Shown here piece by piece: positions 1-8,497 of a stretch of 39,605 nt of DNA (the stretch's first letter is position 1; every line of letters begins with the position of its first letter). Below the pieces are notes generated by a model that did no database searches, was not told the origin of the DNA, and saw only the letters and a program-made list of their open reading frames with translations. The translations under genes were made by a program, and so were the position numbers. The DNA is from Myxococcales bacterium (GTDB lineage Bacteria; Myxococcota; Myxococcia; Myxococcales; Anaeromyxobacteraceae): positions 1 through 39,605 of the forward strand of contig JAKAEO010000009.1 of assembly GCA_021818285.1 (NCBI GenBank), in the 5' to 3' direction.

Positions 1-709
1 CGGCCCGCACCCGCTCCGGCGGCTGGCCCGACGCCAGGAGGACGTCGAAGGCCAGGACCGAGGTGTCGGCGGGGTCGGCGCTCGGCAGGGTGCAGACCAC
101 CTCGCCGACCTCCTTGAGCCGCGCCTTGAGCCCCTCGAGGGCGGTGTCGAAGGTGGCGAGGTCGAACGCGGCGTGGACCCGCCAGATGCGCAGCCCCTTC
201 TGCACGCCGGAGCGGAGCCGGTGCTCCTCGTACTCGGTGAGGACCTGCAGGCTGCCCTCGGGCAGCTCCAGCTCGCGGAGCGGGTCGGCCGGGCGCCCGG
301 CCTCGGGGGCCGGCGCCTGCCGCAGCCGCGCCGCCAGCGCCTCGGCCGCCTCGGCGGTCTCCGGCGGGCCCTGCCGCGCCTCCTCGGCGACGATCCGGGC
401 GAACAGCTCCGGCGCCGCCAGCAGCGCGTCCAGCACCTCGCCGTCGAGCGCCTGCCGGCCCATGCGCAGGTCGTCGAGCCGGTCCTCGAGCGCGTGCGCC
501 AGGAGCGCCATGCGCTCGACGCCGAACATCGCCGCCAGCCCCTTCAGCGAGTGGGCGGCGCGGAAGACGGCGTTCACCCGGTCGGGATCGACCTCGCCCC
601 CGCGGCGCTCCTCGTCGAGGCGCAGGAGGTCGGCGTCCAGCGCCTCGACCGTCTCCTGCGCCTCGGAGACGAACTCGGCGAGGGCCTTGGGCGTCTGGCG
701 GTCGGCCAT
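1..709 (-). CDS. cheA: CheA-type chemotaxis histidine kinase, N-terminal part (truncated by window edge)
   Basis: This open frame starts at an ATG (709-707) and runs off the left edge, giving about 236 residues. The N-terminal ~105 residues are a histidine phosphotransfer (Hpt/P1) domain with the motif RAAHSLKGLAAMFG; the phospho-accepting histidine is H53. A Pro/Ala-rich linker follows, then a region with 'YRIHV-like' character (LRIWRVHAAFDL, KEVGEVVCTLPS) typical of the segment between Hpt and the dimerisation/kinase domains of CheA proteins. The kinase, ATPase and CheW-like domains would lie outside the window. In the family, CheA phosphorylates CheY/CheB-type regulators downstream of chemoreceptors. 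It is last in the minus-strand run after nusB but has its own promoter-like sequence. It could instead be another Hpt-bearing hybrid kinase; the start and Hpt call are secure. Confidence 0.8.
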   Translation of the reverse strand, partial: MADRQTPKALAEFVSEAQETVEALDADLLRLDEERRGGEVDPDRVNAVFRAAHSLKGLAAMFGVERMALLAHALEDRLDDLRMGRQALDGEVLDALLAAPELFARIVAEEARQGPPETAEAAEALAARLRQAPAPEAGRPADPLRELELPEGSLQVLTEYEEHRLRSGVQKGLRIWRVHAAFDLATFDTALEGLKARLKEVGEVVCTLPSADPADTSVLAFDVLLASGQPPERVRA

Positions 710-751
710 GCGGCGTCGCCGATCCCCGAAAACCCCTGGGATGAGCGGGAG

Positions 752-1327
752 TTATCGTAGCACGCCGCGCCGGCCCGGCAAGGACGGGGACCGGGGGCCG
801 GGCGGCGGCTCGGGCGCGCCCAGCTGGATGTCCACGCCGAGTGCATCGCGGGCCGCCGCGAGGGCGCGGCGCAGCGCCTGGGCGTCGCCCAGCAGGAGCT
901 GGCGCTCCGCCGGGAAGCGCACGCAGGCCTCCAGCCAGAGCCGCGCCACCGCGCCCACCTCCGGGCCGCCCGGGCGCACCGGGGGCAGCGACGCCACCTG
1001 GTGGCGGCTCCCGGCCTTGAGCAGGGCGTCGAGCGCGCGGTAGGCGAGCGCCCGGAGGGCCGCCTCGTCGCCGGGGGGATCGGCCACGCCCACGCACAGG
1101 ACCCGCGTCAGGCGCAGCCGCCCCTGCACCGGCAGCAGCAGCTGCTCGCCGGCGTCGCCCCGGAAGTGGCCGGCGCGCAGCGCCCGGGAGATGGCCCCGG
1201 CCAGGCGCCAGTCGGCCAGCCCGGCCAGCCCCTGGAGCGGCCGCTCCGGCCCGACGAAGAGCGCCAGGGTGTCGCCCTCGGCGGCGTCCAGCGACGGCAG
1301 CGCCAGCTCGGCGACCTCGAGGCGCAC
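752..1327 (-). CDS. Stand-alone M17 leucyl-aminopeptidase N-terminal domain protein
   Basis: 191 residues with a GTG start (1327-1325), four bases after the nusB stop. Residues ~15-115 resemble the non-catalytic N-terminal (macro-like) domain of leucyl aminopeptidase: GDTLALFVG, ISRALRAGHFRGDAGEQLLLP, LTRVLCVGVADP. The M17 catalytic domain that would bind two metals is absent, and the frame ends in a Pro/Arg-rich tail. It therefore cannot be a peptidase by itself. The domain in full-length enzymes contributes to hexamer assembly and, in PepA, DNA binding; a ligand- or DNA-binding role here is inference. Co-transcription with nusB is likely from spacing. No truncation scar (frameshift or residual catalytic fragment) is seen downstream, so it is probably a genuine short protein rather than a pseudogene. 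Confidence 0.65.
   Translation of the reverse strand: MRLEVAELALPSLDAAEGDTLALFVGPERPLQGLAGLADWRLAGAISRALRAGHFRGDAGEQLLLPVQGRLRLTRVLCVGVADPPGDEAALRALAYRALDALLKAGSRHQVASLPPVRPGGPEVGAVARLWLEACVRFPAERQLLLGDAQALRRALAAARDALGVDIQLGAPEPPPGPRSPSLPGRRGVLR
754..781 (-). promoter_or_regulatory. Sigma-70-like promoter for cheA
   Basis: On the minus strand, TTGCCG (776-781) is followed by a 16-base spacer and TACGAT (754-759), each matching the consensus at 4 of 6 positions. It lies about 45 bases upstream of the cheA ATG and overlaps the stop codon of the upstream aminopeptidase-like gene. This is prediction from sequence only. Confidence 0.45.
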
Positions 1328-1331
1328 CGGC

Positions 1332-1763
1332 CTACCCGCCCCCCGGGGGCGCCGGCAGGCGGCCGGCCACCTGGTCCAGGACGCCGTTGACGAAGGCGCC
1401 GGAGCTCTCCGAGCCGTACTTCTTCCCCAGCTCGATGGCCTCGTTGATGACCACCTTGCGCGGGACGTCGGGCCGGTGCAGCAGCTCGTGGACGGCGAGC
1501 CGGAGGACGTTGCGGTCCACCCGCGCCATGCGGTCCAGCCGCCAGTTGGCGCTGGCTCCCTCGATGGCCTCGTCGATCTCCCTGCGGTGGGCGGCCACGC
1601 CGCGCACCAGCTCCTCGGCCATCTCCCGCACCTCGCGCTCCACCGGCTCGAAGCTGCGCCAGAAGCGGGCCAGCGCCTCGTCGAGGTCGGAGGCGGTGAC
1701 GTCGAGCTGGTAGAGCGCCTGGACGGCGCGCTCGCGGGCCTTGGTGCGCTTGGCGTGGGCCAT
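1332..1763 (-). CDS. nusB: Transcription antitermination factor NusB
   Basis: 143 residues, the usual NusB length. It is recognisable from the start ([18 protein letters not shown]) and the C-terminal half ([43 protein letters not shown]), which form the all-helical NusB fold that binds boxA RNA with S10/NusE during rRNA antitermination. It lies 10 bases downstream of ribH, the common ribH-nusB arrangement in bacteria, and is followed after four bases by the M17-like gene. The ATG start at 1763 directly precedes the conserved first helix, so the start is secure. Confidence 0.96.
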   Translation of the reverse strand: MAHAKRTKARERAVQALYQLDVTASDLDEALARFWRSFEPVEREVREMAEELVRGVAAHRREIDEAIEGASANWRLDRMARVDRNVLRLAVHELLHRPDVPRKVVINEAIELGKKYGSESSGAFVNGVLDQVAGRLPAPPGGG

Positions 1764-1773
1764 CCGGCCGGGC

Positions 1774-2253
1774 CTACTTCCTCTTCCCGCCGGGCAGCGC
1801 GCGGAAGACGTTGGCCTGCTCGACGGCCGCCAGCGCGGCCTCGGCCCCCTTGTTGCCGGCCTTGAGCCCGGCCCGCTCCAGGGCCTGTTCCATGGTGTCG
1901 GTGGTGAGCACGCCCATGGCCACCGCGCAGCCCGCCTCCATCGCCACCTGGGCCACGCCCTTGGTGGCCTCGCCGGCCACGTACTCGAAGTGCGGGGTGC
2001 CGCCGCGGATGACGCAGCCCAGCGCCACCACCGCGTCGTGGCGGCCGGAGGCGGCCACCCGGCGCAGCAGCGCCGGCAGCTCGAAGGTGCCGGCGCAGCG
2101 GTAGACCTCCAGGTCCTTCTCGTCGGCGCCGTGGCGCCGCAGCGCGTCCACGGCCCCCTGGAGCAGCTGCTCGGTGACCAGGGCGTTGAACCGCGACACC
2201 ACCAGCCCGAAGCGCAGCCCGGTGGCGACCAGCGACCCCTCGTGGACGATCAT
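1774..2253 (-). CDS. ribH: 6,7-dimethyl-8-ribityllumazine synthase
   Basis: 159 residues. It condenses the RibA/RibD/phosphatase-derived pyrimidine with 3,4-dihydroxy-2-butanone 4-phosphate, the penultimate step of riboflavin synthesis. Family hallmarks are visible: FGLVVSRFN near residue 15, the substrate loop AGTFELP (~55-60), [17 protein letters not shown] (~77-93) with the catalytic-region His, and [16 protein letters not shown]. The ATG at 2253 overlaps the ribBA stop as ATGA (2250-2253), indicating translational coupling. Longer upstream extension of this frame is a shadow of ribBA and is rejected. The C-terminal PGGKRK tail is short and basic. Confidence 0.96.
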   Translation of the reverse strand: MIVHEGSLVATGLRFGLVVSRFNALVTEQLLQGAVDALRRHGADEKDLEVYRCAGTFELPALLRRVAASGRHDAVVALGCVIRGGTPHFEYVAGEATKGVAQVAMEAGCAVAMGVLTTDTMEQALERAGLKAGNKGAEAALAAVEQANVFRALPGGKRK

Positions 2254-3527
2254 CGCTTCCTCCCCTTCCCGGCCGCCCGGCGCGCCGCGCCGCGGGCCGG
2301 CGCCAGCGTCAGCAGGTGGCCCATCTTGTCCCGCTTGGTGATGAGGTAGGCCCGGTTGCGGCGGGTGGGCGGCATCTCGATGGGCACCCGCTCCACCACC
2401 TCCAGCCCGTACCCCTCCAGCCCGACGATCTTCTTCGGGTTGTTGGTGAGCAGCCGCATCTTGCGGACGCCGAGGTCGCGCAGGATCTGGGCGCCGATGC
2501 CGTAGTCGCGCAGGTCGGGCTTGAAGCCCAGCTTGAGGTTGGCCTCGGCGGTGTCCAGCCCCTGGTCCTGGAGGTTGTAGGCCTTGAGCTTGTTCACCAG
2601 CCCGATGCCCCGCCCCTCCTGGTCGAGGTAGAGCAGCACCCCGCGCCCGGCCTTCTGGATCTGGCGCAGCGCCGCGTGGAGCTGCGGGCCGCAGTCGCAG
2701 CGCTCCGACTCGAAGACGTCGCCGGTGAGGCACTTCGAGTGGACCCGGACCATCACCGGCTCGTCGTCCTTCCAGCGCCCCTTCACCAGGGCCACGTGCT
2801 GGTTGCGGTCGACGTCGTTATCGTAGGCCACCGCGGTGAAGGGGCCGTAGCTGGTGGGCAGCGGCGCCTCGGCGGCGCGCCGCACCAGGGTGTCCTTCAT
2901 CATCCGGTAGGCGATGAGGTCGGCCACCGAGACGATGGGCAGGCCGTGGGCCGCGGCCAGCCGCTCCAGCTCCGGCATGCGGGCCATGCTGCCGTCGTCG
3001 TTCATCACCTCGCAGATGACGCCGGCCGGCCTCAGCCCCGCCAGCCGCGCCAGGTCCACCGAGCCCTCGGTCTGCCCGGCCCGCACCAGCACGCCGCCGG
3101 GGCGCGCCCGCAGCGGGAAGACGTGGCCCGGCCGCGCCAGGTCCTCGGGGCGGCAGCCGTCGGCCACCGCGGTGAGGATGGTGTGGGCCCGGTCGCGGGC
3201 GCTGATGCCGGTGGTGACCCCCTTGGCCGCCTCGATGGAGACGGTGAAGGCGGTCCCGAAGCTGGAGGTGTTGTCGTCGTCGTCCACCATCAGCGGCAGG
3301 CGGAGCTGGCGGACCTTGTCCTCGGCGAGCGCCAGGCAGACCAGGCCGCGCCCGTGCCGGGCCATGAAGTTCACCGCCTCGGGCGTCACCTTCTCGGCGG
3401 CGACGCACAGGTCGCCCTCGTTCTCGCGGTCCTCGTCGTCGACGAGGATCACCATCCGGCCCTTCCTCATGGCGGCGATGGCCTTCTCGACGTTGGCCAC
3501 CGCGTGCAGCGAGTGCTTCACCTTCAT
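2250..3527 (-). CDS. ribBA: Bifunctional DHBP synthase / GTP cyclohydrolase II
   Basis: 425 residues from ATG 3527. The N-terminal ~200 residues are DHBP synthase ([33 protein letters not shown] and the T-E-G-S-V-D-L signature), which makes the four-carbon unit of lumazine. The C-terminal half is GTP cyclohydrolase II, with [10 protein letters not shown], the zinc cysteines in [19 protein letters not shown] and LGLDTAEAN-like [12 protein letters not shown]. Both catalytic sets appear intact. The start at 3527 is preferred over GTG 3551 because it gives a 4-base ATGA overlap with the ribE stop, matching the other junctions, and has GGGAG upstream. The gene lies between ribE and ribH. Confidence 0.96.
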   Translation of the reverse strand: MKVKHSLHAVANVEKAIAAMRKGRMVILVDDEDRENEGDLCVAAEKVTPEAVNFMARHGRGLVCLALAEDKVRQLRLPLMVDDDDNTSSFGTAFTVSIEAAKGVTTGISARDRAHTILTAVADGCRPEDLARPGHVFPLRARPGGVLVRAGQTEGSVDLARLAGLRPAGVICEVMNDDGSMARMPELERLAAAHGLPIVSVADLIAYRMMKDTLVRRAAEAPLPTSYGPFTAVAYDNDVDRNQHVALVKGRWKDDEPVMVRVHSKCLTGDVFESERCDCGPQLHAALRQIQKAGRGVLLYLDQEGRGIGLVNKLKAYNLQDQGLDTAEANLKLGFKPDLRDYGIGAQILRDLGVRKMRLLTNNPKKIVGLEGYGLEVVERVPIEMPPTRRNRAYLITKRDKMGHLLTLAPARGAARRAAGKGRKR

Positions 3528-4180
3528 GGAGCCGTTCTCCCGTATCCCCACGCCTCGAGCCGCCCGGCGTCGAGCCCGCCCGGCGCCGCCCCGAGCTCGG
3601 CGAGCCGCGCCACGTGGCGCGCCACCACGTCGGCCTCCAGGTTCACCCGCGTCCCCGGCGCCGCCGCGCCCAGGGTGGTGCGGGCCAGGGTCTCGGGGAT
3701 GAGCGCCACCTCGAAGCGGTCCCGCTCCGCCCGGGCCACGGTGAGGGAGACGCCGTCCACGGCGATCGAGCCCTTCTCCGCGACCAGAGGGGCGATGGCG
3801 GCCGGCAGGGAGACGGTGAGGCGCGCCCCCTGCCCCTCGGGCGCGCGGGCCAGCACCTCGCCCACGGCGTCGACGTGGCCGGCGACCAGGTGGCCGCCCA
3901 GCCGGTCGGAGAGGCGCAGCGCCTGTTCCAGATTGACCCGGTCGCCGGGCCGCCAGCCGCCCAGGGTGGTGCGCGCCAGGGTCTCGGGGACGGCGTCGAA
4001 GGAGAGCAGCCCGGCCCCGCGCTCGGTGACGGTGAGGCAGGCGCCGGAGCAGCAGACGCTCTCGCCGGGCTCCAGCTCCTCCGCCCGGAGGGCCGAGGGG
4101 CGCACCACCAGGCGCGCCCCTCCCTGCCGCGGGGAGATCCGCTCGACGGTGCCCAGGTCGCTGACGAGGCCGGTGAACAT
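3524..4180 (-). CDS. ribE: Riboflavin synthase alpha subunit
   Basis: 218 residues. It dismutates two lumazine molecules to riboflavin. The protein shows the expected internal duplication of two lumazine-binding barrels: [13 protein letters not shown]...GACLTVTE...[14 protein letters not shown]...VNLEQALR and [14 protein letters not shown]...VDGVSLTVA...[12 protein letters not shown]...[14 protein letters not shown]. The conserved N-terminal MFTG sets the ATG at 4180. There is no obvious Shine-Dalgarno before it, but a TAGATT hexamer lies nine bases upstream. It lies 59 bases downstream of ribD and overlaps ribBA by four bases. Confidence 0.96.
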   Translation of the reverse strand: MFTGLVSDLGTVERISPRQGGARLVVRPSALRAEELEPGESVCCSGACLTVTERGAGLLSFDAVPETLARTTLGGWRPGDRVNLEQALRLSDRLGGHLVAGHVDAVGEVLARAPEGQGARLTVSLPAAIAPLVAEKGSIAVDGVSLTVARAERDRFEVALIPETLARTTLGAAAPGTRVNLEADVVARHVARLAELGAAPGGLDAGRLEAWGYGRTAP

Positions 4181-4239
4181 CGGAGGGGCAATCTACCGCC
4201 GGGCTGGTGGAATCGCCAGCGGGGACCGGAGCTTGGGCG

Positions 4240-5391
4240 CTATCCCCCGACAGCGCGCCGCCGCGGCCGGCGGGCCTTCCGGGCCGCCGCGGGCGGCCGG
4301 GGCGAGCCCGAGAGGAGCAGGTCCTCCCCGAGGCGCGAGACCTCCAGCCCCTCCACCCGGAGTGCGTCGGCCATCGCCTCCGGCCCCCGCCCCGCCGCCC
4401 AGGAGAGGCCGCCGCCGAGGAGGCGCGGCGCGAGGAGGAGCAGCAGCTCGTCCACCAGCCCCTGCTCCAGGAAGGAGGTGGCCACCGCCGCGCCGCCCTC
4501 CACCAGCAGGCTGGTGACGCCGCGCTCGGCCAGCTTGCCGAGGAGGTCCGCGAGGTCCACCCGCCCGGCGCGGGGCGCGCAGCGCACCGGCTCGACCCCC
4601 GGCGGCAGCCGCGGCACCGCGCGGCGGACGTGGGCCACGAGCGTGGGCGCGGCCGAGCGCTGGCGGAAGAGGCGCAGCCGGCGCGGCAGGGAGAGGCGCG
4701 AGTCGAGCACCACCCGGATCGGATCGCGCCCGCCCCCGCCGGGGAGGCGGGTGGTGAGCCGCGGGTCGTCGGCGCGGGCGGTGCCGGCCCCCACCAGCAC
4801 CGCGTCCACCCGGTCGCGCAGCCGGTGCACGTAGGCGCGCGCCTCCGGGCCGGTCACCCAGCGCGAGTCGCCGGTGCGGGTGGCGATCCGGCCGTCGAGC
4901 GTCGCGGCCACCTTGAGGGTCACGAAGGGGCGCCCGGTGGTGATGAAGTGGAACCAGTGGCGGTTCAGCCGGTCGCACTCGGCGGTGAGGACCCCCTCCA
5001 CCACCTCGACGCCGCCGCGCCGCAGCCGGGCCAGGCCGCGCCCGTTCACCACCGGGTTGGGGTCGCGCGAGCCGACGAAGACCCGGCGCACCCCGGCCTG
5101 GAGGATGGCCTGGCTGCAGGGCGGGGTCTTGCCCCAGTGGTCGCAGGGCTCGAGCGTGGTGTAGAGGTCGGCGCCGCGGGCCCGGGCGCCGGCCCGGGCC
5201 AGCGCCACCACCTCGGCGTGCGGGGCGCCGGCGCGGGCGTGGTGGCCGCGCCCCACCACCCGGCCGCGGCGCACCAGCACCGCGCCCACCGCCGGGTTGG
5301 GGCTGGTCCGGCCCGCGCCCTTGCCGGCCTCGGCCAGCGCCTCCCGCATGAAGCGCGCGCCGGCGGCGGCCGGGGCCCCGGCCGGGGTCAC
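4240..5391 (-). CDS. ribD: Bifunctional riboflavin deaminase/reductase
   Basis: 383 residues. The N-terminal deaminase domain carries [10 protein letters not shown], the zinc-binding PHAEV, and [11 protein letters not shown]. The C-terminal reductase domain carries [25 protein letters not shown] and the NADPH-binding stretch [22 protein letters not shown]. Together they convert the GTP cyclohydrolase II product to 5-amino-6-ribitylaminopyrimidinedione phosphate. The start is taken as GTG 5391, which overlaps the nrdR stop as GTGA (5388-5391); the first conserved residues (FMREALAEA) begin about 14 codons later. The C-terminal tail is Arg/Lys-rich, probably a lineage extension. Longer upstream extension of this frame lies over nrdR and is rejected. 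Confidence 0.95.
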   Translation of the reverse strand: MTPAGAPAAAGARFMREALAEAGKGAGRTSPNPAVGAVLVRRGRVVGRGHHARAGAPHAEVVALARAGARARGADLYTTLEPCDHWGKTPPCSQAILQAGVRRVFVGSRDPNPVVNGRGLARLRRGGVEVVEGVLTAECDRLNRHWFHFITTGRPFVTLKVAATLDGRIATRTGDSRWVTGPEARAYVHRLRDRVDAVLVGAGTARADDPRLTTRLPGGGGRDPIRVVLDSRLSLPRRLRLFRQRSAAPTLVAHVRRAVPRLPPGVEPVRCAPRAGRVDLADLLGKLAERGVTSLLVEGGAAVATSFLEQGLVDELLLLLAPRLLGGGLSWAAGRGPEAMADALRVEGLEVSRLGEDLLLSGSPRPPAAARKARRPRRRAVGG

Positions 5392-5849
5392 GGCTTCTTC
5401 CCCGAGGCCAGGCCGGCCAGCTCGCTCATGAAGTCGCCGACGTCCTCGAAGGAGCGGTAGACCGAGGCGAAGCGGACGTAGGCCACCGGGTCGAGCACCC
5501 GCAGCCGGGACATCAGCGCCTCGCCGATGACGCGGCTCGGGACCTCCTTCTCGCCCGACTCCTGGAGCTCGCGCTCCACCTGGGCGATCAGCCCCTGGAT
5601 CTGCTCGGCCGAGACCGGCCGCTTCTGGCAGGCCCGCTCCAGGCCGTGGAGGATCTTGGCGCGGTCGAAGGCCTCCCGGCGCCCGTCCTTCTTCACGACC
5701 GCCGGCAGCACCTCCTCGATGCGCTCGTAGGTGGTGAAGCGGCGCTGGCAGCCGGCGCACTCGCGGCGGCGGCGCGTCGCCTGCCCGTCCTGGGTCTCGC
5801 GGGAGTCGACGACCCGATCCTCGAGGTGGCCGCAGAACGGGCAGCGCAC
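5388..5849 (-). CDS. nrdR: Transcriptional repressor NrdR
   Basis: 153 residues with a GTG start (5849). The N-terminal zinc ribbon is intact (CPFC at residues 3-6 and CAGC with [12 protein letters not shown]), followed by an ATP-cone domain ([20 protein letters not shown]...). In the family NrdR senses adenine nucleotides and represses ribonucleotide reductase genes by binding NrdR boxes. It lies between glyA and ribD, a frequent neighbourhood in proteobacteria. The last codons overlap ribD by four bases. I did not find an NrdR-box-like palindrome in this window. Confidence 0.96.
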   Translation of the reverse strand: MRCPFCGHLEDRVVDSRETQDGQATRRRRECAGCQRRFTTYERIEEVLPAVVKKDGRREAFDRAKILHGLERACQKRPVSAEQIQGLIAQVERELQESGEKEVPSRVIGEALMSRLRVLDPVAYVRFASVYRSFEDVGDFMSELAGLASGKKP

Positions 5850-5867
5850 GGTGCCCCTCCCCCTCCC

Positions 5868-7121
5868 CTAGACGCGGTCGGGGTAGAGCGGGAAGGCGCG
5901 GCAGAGCTCGCGCACCTCGCCGCGGACCGCGGCCAGGACCGCGTCGTCGCCGGGGGCGTCGAGGGCGCGGCCGATGAGCCGCGCCACCGCCGCCATCTCG
6001 GCCGGCCCCATCCCGCGGGTGGAGAGCGCCGGCGTGCCCACCCGGATGCCCGAGGTGGTCATGGGCTTCTCCGGATCCCAGGGGATCATGTTCTTGTTCA
6101 CGGTGATCCCGGCCTTGCCGAGCGCCTCCTCGGCCACCTTGCCGGTGAGCCGCTTGGGGCGCAGGTCCACCAGCATGAGGTGGTTGTCGGTGCCGCCCGA
6201 GACCAGCCGCAGGCCGGCGGCGATGAGCCCCTCCGCCAGCGCCTGGGCGTTGTCGAGGATGCGCCGCTGGTAGGCCTTGAACTCGGGGCGCAGCGCCTCG
6301 CCGAAGGCCACCGCCTTGGCGGCGACGACGTGCTCCAGCGGCCCGCCCTGGATGCCCGGGAAGATCTGCGAGTTCACCGCCTTGGCGTGGGCCTCCTTGC
6401 AGAGGATGAGGCCGCTCCGGGGCCCGCGCAGCGTCTTGTGGGTGGTGCTGGTGACGATGGCGGCGTGGGGCACCGGGCTGGGGTGCAGCCCGGCGGCCAC
6501 CAGCCCGGCGATGTGGGCCATGTCCACCACCATGTGCGCGCCCACCTCGGCGGCGATGGCGGCGAAGGCGGCGAAGTCCAGGGTGCGGGGGTAGGCGCTG
6601 GCGCCGACGACGAGGAGCTTCGGCCGGTGCTCGCGGGCGAGGCGCGCCACCTCGCCCATGTCGATGCGCTCGTCCCGCTGGGAGAGGCCGTAGGGGACGA
6701 TCTTGAACAGCCGCCCGGAGAAGTTCACCGGCGAGCCGTGGGTGAGGTGGCCGCCGAAGTTCAGGCTCATCGCCAGCAGGGTGTCGCCCGGCTGCGCCAG
6801 CGCGAAGTAGGCGGCCATGTTGGCCTGCGACCCGGCGTGGGGCTGGACGTTGGCGTGCTCGGCGCCGAAGAGCTTCTTCACGCGGTCGATGGCCAGCTGC
6901 TCCACCTGGTCCACCACCTCGCAGCCGCCGTAGTAGCGCTTGCCGGGGTAGCCCTCGGCGTACTTGTTGGTGAGCGTGGAGCCGGCGGCCTCGAGGACGG
7001 CCGGGGAGACGAAGTTCTCGCTGGCGATGAGCTCGAGCCCCTCGGCCTGGCGCCGCGTCTCCTCGCGGATCAGCCGGAAGACGTCGGGATCGGCCTCGGC
7101 GAGGCGCTGGGTCGGCATCAT
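5868..7121 (-). CDS. glyA: Serine hydroxymethyltransferase
   Basis: 417 residues, full length. It is a PLP enzyme interconverting serine and glycine with tetrahydrofolate, feeding one-carbon metabolism. Seen: [54 protein letters not shown], and the PLP lysine in [14 protein letters not shown] (K229). The start is ATG 7121 or the adjacent ATG 7118; the conserved region begins a few residues later, so this cannot be separated. It is the first gene of the glyA-nrdR-rib-nusB run and has a promoter-like sequence upstream. Confidence 0.97.
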   Translation of the reverse strand: MMPTQRLAEADPDVFRLIREETRRQAEGLELIASENFVSPAVLEAAGSTLTNKYAEGYPGKRYYGGCEVVDQVEQLAIDRVKKLFGAEHANVQPHAGSQANMAAYFALAQPGDTLLAMSLNFGGHLTHGSPVNFSGRLFKIVPYGLSQRDERIDMGEVARLAREHRPKLLVVGASAYPRTLDFAAFAAIAAEVGAHMVVDMAHIAGLVAAGLHPSPVPHAAIVTSTTHKTLRGPRSGLILCKEAHAKAVNSQIFPGIQGGPLEHVVAAKAVAFGEALRPEFKAYQRRILDNAQALAEGLIAAGLRLVSGGTDNHLMLVDLRPKRLTGKVAEEALGKAGITVNKNMIPWDPEKPMTTSGIRVGTPALSTRGMGPAEMAAVARLIGRALDAPGDDAVLAAVRGEVRELCRAFPLYPDRV

Positions 7122-7148
7122 GGGCGGCTCCGGGCGGTTGGAGCGCGC

Positions 7149-7177
7149 TTTCTACCGCGCGCCCCGTGAGGCCGCAA
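7149..7177 (-). promoter_or_regulatory. Sigma-70-like promoter for glyA-nrdR-rib operon
   Basis: Minus strand: TTGCGG (7172-7177), 17-base spacer, TAGAAA (7149-7154; 4 of 6 consensus). It lies 28 bases upstream of the glyA ATG. No FMN-riboswitch conserved core is recognisable between rpiB and glyA or upstream of ribD or ribE. Confidence 0.45.
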
Positions 7178-7194
7178 GGCCAGGAGGCGAAGGG

Positions 7195-7638
7195 CTATTT
7201 CTCCAGGTCGGCGATCTTCCGGACCCGCCGCTCGTGGCGCCCGCCCTCGAACGGCTGGGAGAGGAACTCGGCGGCGATGGCGCCGCCCACCCCCAGGCCG
7301 GTGACCCGCTCGCCCAGGCAGAGGACGTTGGCGTCGTTGTGGGCGCGGGCCATGCGGGCCTCGTACTCGCTGCGGCAGACGGCGGCGCGGACGCCCTTCA
7401 CCTTGTTGGCGGCGATGCTCATGCCGATGCCGGTGCCGCACACCAGGATGCCGAGCTTCGCCCGCCCCGAGGCCACCGCCTCGGCCACCTTCCGGGCGTA
7501 GTCCGGGTAGTCGACGCTGTCGGCGCCGAAGGGGCCGAGGTCCTCGACCTCGAAGCCCTTCTCGCGGGCGATGCGGACCACCTCGGCGCGGAGCTGCAGC
7601 CCCGCGTGATCCGAGCCGGTGACGACCCTGTCGGCCAT
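7195..7638 (-). CDS. rpiB: Ribose 5-phosphate isomerase B
   Basis: 147 residues, typical length. It interconverts ribose 5-phosphate and ribulose 5-phosphate; ribulose 5-phosphate is also the DHBP synthase substrate, so the location next to the riboflavin operon is metabolically sensible. Motifs: GSDHAGLQLR (residues ~8-17), DYPDYARKVAEAV, the catalytic-Cys loop CGTGIGMSIAANK (~66-78), and ARAHNDANVLCLG. ATG 7638 is preceded by GGAGGAGCGC, a good ribosome binding site. It lies 73 bases upstream of glyA on the same strand. Confidence 0.95.
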   Translation of the reverse strand: MADRVVTGSDHAGLQLRAEVVRIAREKGFEVEDLGPFGADSVDYPDYARKVAEAVASGRAKLGILVCGTGIGMSIAANKVKGVRAAVCRSEYEARMARAHNDANVLCLGERVTGLGVGGAIAAEFLSQPFEGGRHERRVRKIADLEK

Positions 7639-7733
7639 GCGCTCCTCCGGTGGGGCGGTCATTGTGCCACAGGACGCGCCGCGCGGGACCACCCGGCGCC
7701 CCCGCGCCGGGCGGGGGCGGGCGCGCCGCGGCT

Positions 7734-8168
7734 TCAGGCGGGCGTCGCCGCGGGCAGCACCGCGAATCCGAGCGCGGCGGCGTTCCGGCGGACGCGCTCG
7801 TCGCAGCTCACCACGACCAGGCCCCCGAGCTCGGCGTCGAGGAACCGCACCGAGGCCAGGTGGATCGCGTCCAGCGAGCGCACCGGCTCCGCCGGCCATT
7901 CCTCGCGCGCCCGCCGGTGCACCTCCTCCCCGAGCGCGACGACGTCGCAGGCGCGCTCGAAGGCCGCGAGCTGCCGCTCCGCCTCGCGGAACCCGCGGGC
8001 GTCGATGCGACCCTCTCGCCGGGCGCGGAGCAGGGCCCGCCCGGCCTCCAGGAAGGTGAGCGCCGAGGTGACGAGCCCCTCGCCCGAGAGCGCCGGCCGC
8101 AGCGCCTCGTCGCCGTCGAGCAGGACGCGCAGCAGCGCGCTCGTCTCCACGTACCGGCGATCGCTCAC
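7734..8168 (-). CDS. PIN-domain toxin, VapC family
   Basis: 144 residues, PIN-domain size. The family are Mg-dependent RNases acting on tRNA or rRNA. The expected acidic positions are E42-like (TFLEAGRALL), D in RSLDAIHLASV, and D in VVSCDERVRRNAAALGF. The first position, normally Asp in 'DTSAL', is Glu (YVETSALLRVLL, E8). The GTG start at 8168 overlaps the antitoxin stop as GTGA (8165-8168), which is typical translational coupling in type II toxin-antitoxin pairs. The longer frame upstream overlaps the antitoxin gene and is rejected. Activity is not proven; Glu at the first acidic site could lower but not necessarily abolish it. Confidence 0.85.
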   Translation of the reverse strand: MSDRRYVETSALLRVLLDGDEALRPALSGEGLVTSALTFLEAGRALLRARREGRIDARGFREAERQLAAFERACDVVALGEEVHRRAREEWPAEPVRSLDAIHLASVRFLDAELGGLVVVSCDERVRRNAAALGFAVLPAATPA

Positions 8169-8461
8169 TCGGCGCGCTCCGCGTCGAGCAGCTCCTGCGA
8201 GGTCCCGCGCGCGAGGCGGATGCGCGGGGCGGCGGCCCAGTCGACGGCGCCCGGGGCCGCGGCGGGCCGGAGGAGCCCGCGCTCGACCAGCCGGTGGAAG
8301 CCGGGTCCGCCCGGCAGGGTCGCGGTCCCGGCGGCGCCCGGCGAGCGGATCTCGGCGACGACGCGGCCGCGGTCGGTGACGAGCACCACCTCGCCCCGCG
8401 CGACGTCGCGGAGGTAGCCGCTGAGGTGGGCCTTGAGGTCGCGGACGCCGGCGGTCTTCAT
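8165..8461 (-). CDS. Phd/YefM-type antitoxin of the VapC pair
   Basis: 98 residues. The N-terminal half (MKTAGVRDLKAHLSGYLRDVARGEVVLVTDRGRVVAEI) is a classic Phd/YefM DNA-binding domain; the C-terminal half, with a Pro/Ala-rich linker and DAERAE end, would wrap the toxin. The start is set at ATG 8461 because family homology begins exactly there. No Shine-Dalgarno precedes it; the putative -10 hexamer is only seven bases away, suggesting a leaderless message. Upstream extension of the frame (to 8497) crosses the operator and promoter and is rejected. The gene overlaps the toxin by four bases. Confidence 0.85.
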   Translation of the reverse strand: MKTAGVRDLKAHLSGYLRDVARGEVVLVTDRGRVVAEIRSPGAAGTATLPGGPGFHRLVERGLLRPAAAPGAVDWAAAPRIRLARGTSQELLDAERAE

Positions 8462-8468
8462 GGCCCAT

Positions 8469-8497
8469 GATGTAGTCACATGAGACCACATCGTCAA
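8469..8497 (-). promoter_or_regulatory. Toxin-antitoxin promoter with operator palindrome in the spacer
   Basis: Minus strand: TTGACG (8492-8497), exactly 17 bases, then TACATC (8469-8474). The spacer plus part of the -10 is an inverted repeat: arms ATGTGGTC and GACTACAT (8484-8491 and 8470-8477, one mismatch) around six bases. Placement between -35 and -10 is what an autorepressor site would need. The -35 overlaps the stop codon of the upstream winged-helix gene. Binding by the Phd-type antitoxin is inferred. Confidence 0.6.

Noticed and set aside
1774-2733. 319-residue ribH variant
   Set aside because: The added N-terminal part is antisense-frame shadow of ribBA; lumazine synthase homology starts at 2253.
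2316-4517. A 733-codon open frame on the plus strand opposite ribBA/ribE
   Set aside because: It is antisense to clearly conserved riboflavin genes; high GC content removes stops in unused frames. Composition (His/Val/Gly/Arg-rich) is not protein-like.
4240-5760. Longer ribD start extending over nrdR
   Set aside because: The upstream residues come from the nrdR coding region in another frame; GTG 5391 gives the expected overlap.
5850-7195. FMN riboswitch or other leader RNA upstream of the rib genes
   Set aside because: No conserved RFN core sequence is seen in the short gaps; gaps of 18 and 73 bases leave little room.
8165-8497. Antitoxin start at 8497
   Set aside because: It would translate the operator and promoter; Phd homology starts at ATG 8461.
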